A DNA stretch of 64,000 bases. It comes from an uncultured Aquimarina sp. Lineage in GTDB: Bacteria > Bacteroidota > Bacteroidia > Flavobacteriales > Flavobacteriaceae. Both the position numbers and the translations under genes were made by a program. The notes beneath the pieces are model-generated. The model saw nothing but the letters and a program-made list of their open reading frames with translations, was not told the DNA's origin and did not search any database. The DNA lies in NCBI GenBank assembly GCA_947503835.1, contig CANNFM010000017.1:1-64000 (forward strand), written 5' to 3'. Positions 62,429 to 64,000 of this stretch are shown in pieces. The first letter of the stretch is position 1, and each line of letters starts with the position of its first letter.

Positions 62429-63640
62429 ATGAAACCACCAGAGTATCCATTTAACGAAAAGCAAAGACAGGCTGCAGTAGAAAAATATCAATTGCTTGAT
62501 ACACTACCAGAAGATAATTACGATGATATTACGTCTATAGTATCATATATCTGTGATGTTCCTATATCGCTAATAACGCTCTTAGACAAAGAAAGAAATT
62601 TTCTAAAATCACATCACGGAGTTCCTTTTAGTGAATCCCCAAGAGAGATTTCATTTTGTGGACATGCAATCAATTCTGATGAACCGATTACTATTATTAA
62701 AGATTCTCGTAAAGATGAGCGTTTCATTGATAATCCTTTGGTTAAAGATCATCAAGCTATATTTTATGCTGGTGCGCCACTTATCGACTCAGATGGTTTT
62801 AAATTAGGAACACTTTGCGTATACGATGTCAAGCCAAGAGAATTAACTGAAAAGCAAAAGGAAGTGTTAGTATCGATGGCTAAGCAAGTAGTCAATTTAT
62901 TTGAACAACGCTACCAAAACTTAAAACTCTTGCAATTTCAGGATACGCTAAAGAAAAGAAATGAGGATTTAAAGAAATTTGCTGGGATAGTATCTCATGA
63001 TCTTAAATCACCATTAGCTAATATTATATCTCTAACAGAATTATTAGAAGATGATAATAAAGATACGTTAGATGAAGAATCATTACAATATTTAGAATAC
63101 TTAAAAACGTCATCTTATTCTCTTAAAGATTATATTGATGGGATTCTTAAATTTTATAAGAGTGATGATTTATTACACCATAAACAGGAAAAAATAGATT
63201 TTGAGGACTTAGTACAAGAAATTAGAAAAATTACAGATACAGATCACCATGTTATCTTCAATTTTCAAAATAACACCGAACAGCTTATAACAAATAAAGC
63301 GGCTCTAATGCAGATCCTTATTAATCTTGTTACTAATTCGATTAAATATAATTCAAAACCCGAAACTAGAATAGAAATAATTGTATCAGAATATAATAGC
63401 TTTTATGAATTCACAGTAAAAGATAATTCTGATGGTATTCCAAAAGAACACCTCGATAAAATTTTCGAGCTTTTTTCTGTAGTCGAAGCTGCAGATAAGT
63501 ATGGAAATGTAGGTACGGGAATTGGTTTAGCAATGGTAAAGAAAATAGTTGAAAATCTTGGAGGAAAAATTGCTGTTTCTTCAATTGAAGGAGAAGAAAG
63601 TATCTTTACATTTTCTATAGCAAAAGCAATATTATTATGA
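62429..63640 (+). CDS. GAF-domain sensor histidine kinase
   Basis: The 403-residue cytoplasmic kinase has an N-terminal GAF domain (about 26-160, with EISFCGHAI and YAGAPLIDSDGFKLGTLC). A coiled linker follows (about 161-185), then a HisKA domain with phospho-acceptor His190 in GIVSHDLKSPLANII. The HATPase region has the N box LVTNSIKYN, G1 DNSDGIPKEHLDKIFELF and G2 GTGIGLAMVKKIVENLGG. No membrane segment and no response regulator is encoded alongside, so it is an orphan soluble kinase sensing a cytosolic ligand. Confidence 0.95.
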   Translation: MKPPEYPFNEKQRQAAVEKYQLLDTLPEDNYDDITSIVSYICDVPISLITLLDKERNFLKSHHGVPFSESPREISFCGHAINSDEPITIIKDSRKDERFIDNPLVKDHQAIFYAGAPLIDSDGFKLGTLCVYDVKPRELTEKQKEVLVSMAKQVVNLFEQRYQNLKLLQFQDTLKKRNEDLKKFAGIVSHDLKSPLANIISLTELLEDDNKDTLDEESLQYLEYLKTSSYSLKDYIDGILKFYKSDDLLHHKQEKIDFEDLVQEIRKITDTDHHVIFNFQNNTEQLITNKAALMQILINLVTNSIKYNSKPETRIEIIVSEYNSFYEFTVKDNSDGIPKEHLDKIFELFSVVEAADKYGNVGTGIGLAMVKKIVENLGGKIAVSSIEGEESIFTFSIAKAILL

Positions 63641-63693
63641 TTTTGCATATAGTGTTAGTGTCTTAAATCGCAAGAACAGAACGACAGGCATCC

Positions 63694-63927
63694 ATGGTAA
63701 AAACTTTGAAAGTATTTAACTTTTCATTTGATCCGGGAGTTTTAGAAAAATCAGTTGCTAATAAAAAGTTGATCCAGGAATTCATACAGACTCTGGAACA
63801 GGATATTGAGGCTACCAAACGTGAATTAGCCGAAGATAATCGCGAAAGACTAGAGGATCGAAGAGAACGTACGGACGATCTTAATGAGCGCAATGAAATT
63901 GATTCTAAAAAAAGAAATGGTAAGTAG
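63694..63927 (+). CDS. Small charged coiled-coil-like protein
   Basis: The 77-residue frame begins MVKTLKVFNFSFDPGVLEKS and continues as a highly charged helix with EQDIEATKRELAEDNRERLEDR and further Glu/Arg repeats. It probably forms a coiled coil. No family is recognised. It follows the histidine kinase by 53 bases on the same strand and may belong to its transcript. It ends 24 bases before another gene start. Confidence 0.5.
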   Translation: MVKTLKVFNFSFDPGVLEKSVANKKLIQEFIQTLEQDIEATKRELAEDNRERLEDRRERTDDLNERNEIDSKKRNGK

Positions 63928-63951
63928 ATCATTTTTTTGATTCAACAATTT

Positions 63952-64000
63952 ATGAAAATTACGATCACTGGGCTATTAATTATTAGTTTATGTCTCTACA
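63952..64000 (+). CDS. Start of an exported protein, cut by the window end
   Basis: ATG at 63952 begins MKITITGLLIISLCLY, a probable signal peptide or lipoprotein signal. Only 16 residues are visible, so nothing more can be said. Confidence 0.45.
   Translation, partial: MKITITGLLIISLCLY

Noticed and set aside
8800..64000. tRNA or rRNA genes in the spacers
   Set aside because: I read the spacers for cloverleaf arms and GGTTCGAATCC-type T loops and found none convincing. A covariance-model scan would settle it.

Overview
The window is chromosomal DNA from a marine-type member of the Bacteroidota, most likely Flavobacteriaceae and close to Aquimarina (the genus is an inference). Evidence is the low GC, the scarcity of Shine-Dalgarno sites, TAnnTTTG-type promoter elements, type IX secretion (T9SS) sorting domains, PorT, a T9SS plug protein, TamL, a six-gene Na+-NQR operon, a short RpoD and a YpdA-type bacillithiol reductase. 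I saw no tRNA, rRNA, CRISPR array, transposase or phage gene.

Region by region. 1-8650 is a cell-surface block: a 5'-cut collagen-like protein with a 54-bp tandem repeat, a 223-residue secreted protein, a 1125-residue CUB/Calx-beta protein translationally coupled to a protein with a gliding-motility (CHU_C) sorting domain, a small conserved protein, a headless surface-protein remnant and an Ig-like surface protein. Two intact proteins and the remnant end in the same 13-residue tail, ITNRxIT(F/Y)RV(K/N)(S/P)N. 8659-18489 is mixed housekeeping: GNAT, ClpP, M15 and M48 peptidases, CAP and ankyrin proteins, GpmI, a dead thioredoxin gene, methionine aminopeptidase, a GxxExxY gene inside inverted repeats, a methyltransferase, an unlisted 59-residue double-glycine leader peptide, and ApbE. 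20303-26383 is nqrABCDEF on the minus strand, with apbE nearby to flavinylate NqrB and NqrC.

26573-36607 holds the T9SS plug protein, DUF3667, ApaG, an NRDE protein, PruA, RsmG, a fatty acid desaturase and an aspartate aminotransferase. 37182-48285 holds TrkH/TrkA potassium uptake, UbiE/MenG, PorT, an SPOUT RNA methyltransferase, TamL, class II aldolase, AccD without its zinc-finger cysteines, and a lipoprotein. 48452-52326 holds rpsO, pnp and rpoD. 52570-64000 is more accessory: a BLUF photosensor, Rpe, a membrane AraC regulator, an ASPIC/UnbV T9SS cargo, YpdA, an MtfA-like peptidase, a candidate orphan small RNA, a scar where a GMC oxidoreductase and a DUF4157 (eCIS-associated) gene have both lost their 3' ends, a membrane LuxR/DUF4199 pair and a GAF histidine kinase.

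Together the genes describe an aerobic, sodium-using, surface-protein-rich flavobacterium. No complete undescribed system is proven. The best leads are the shared C-terminal tail, the orphan double-glycine peptide, the GMC/DUF4157 scar, the inverted-repeat-flanked GxxExxY unit and the ECF-like promoter of rpoD.
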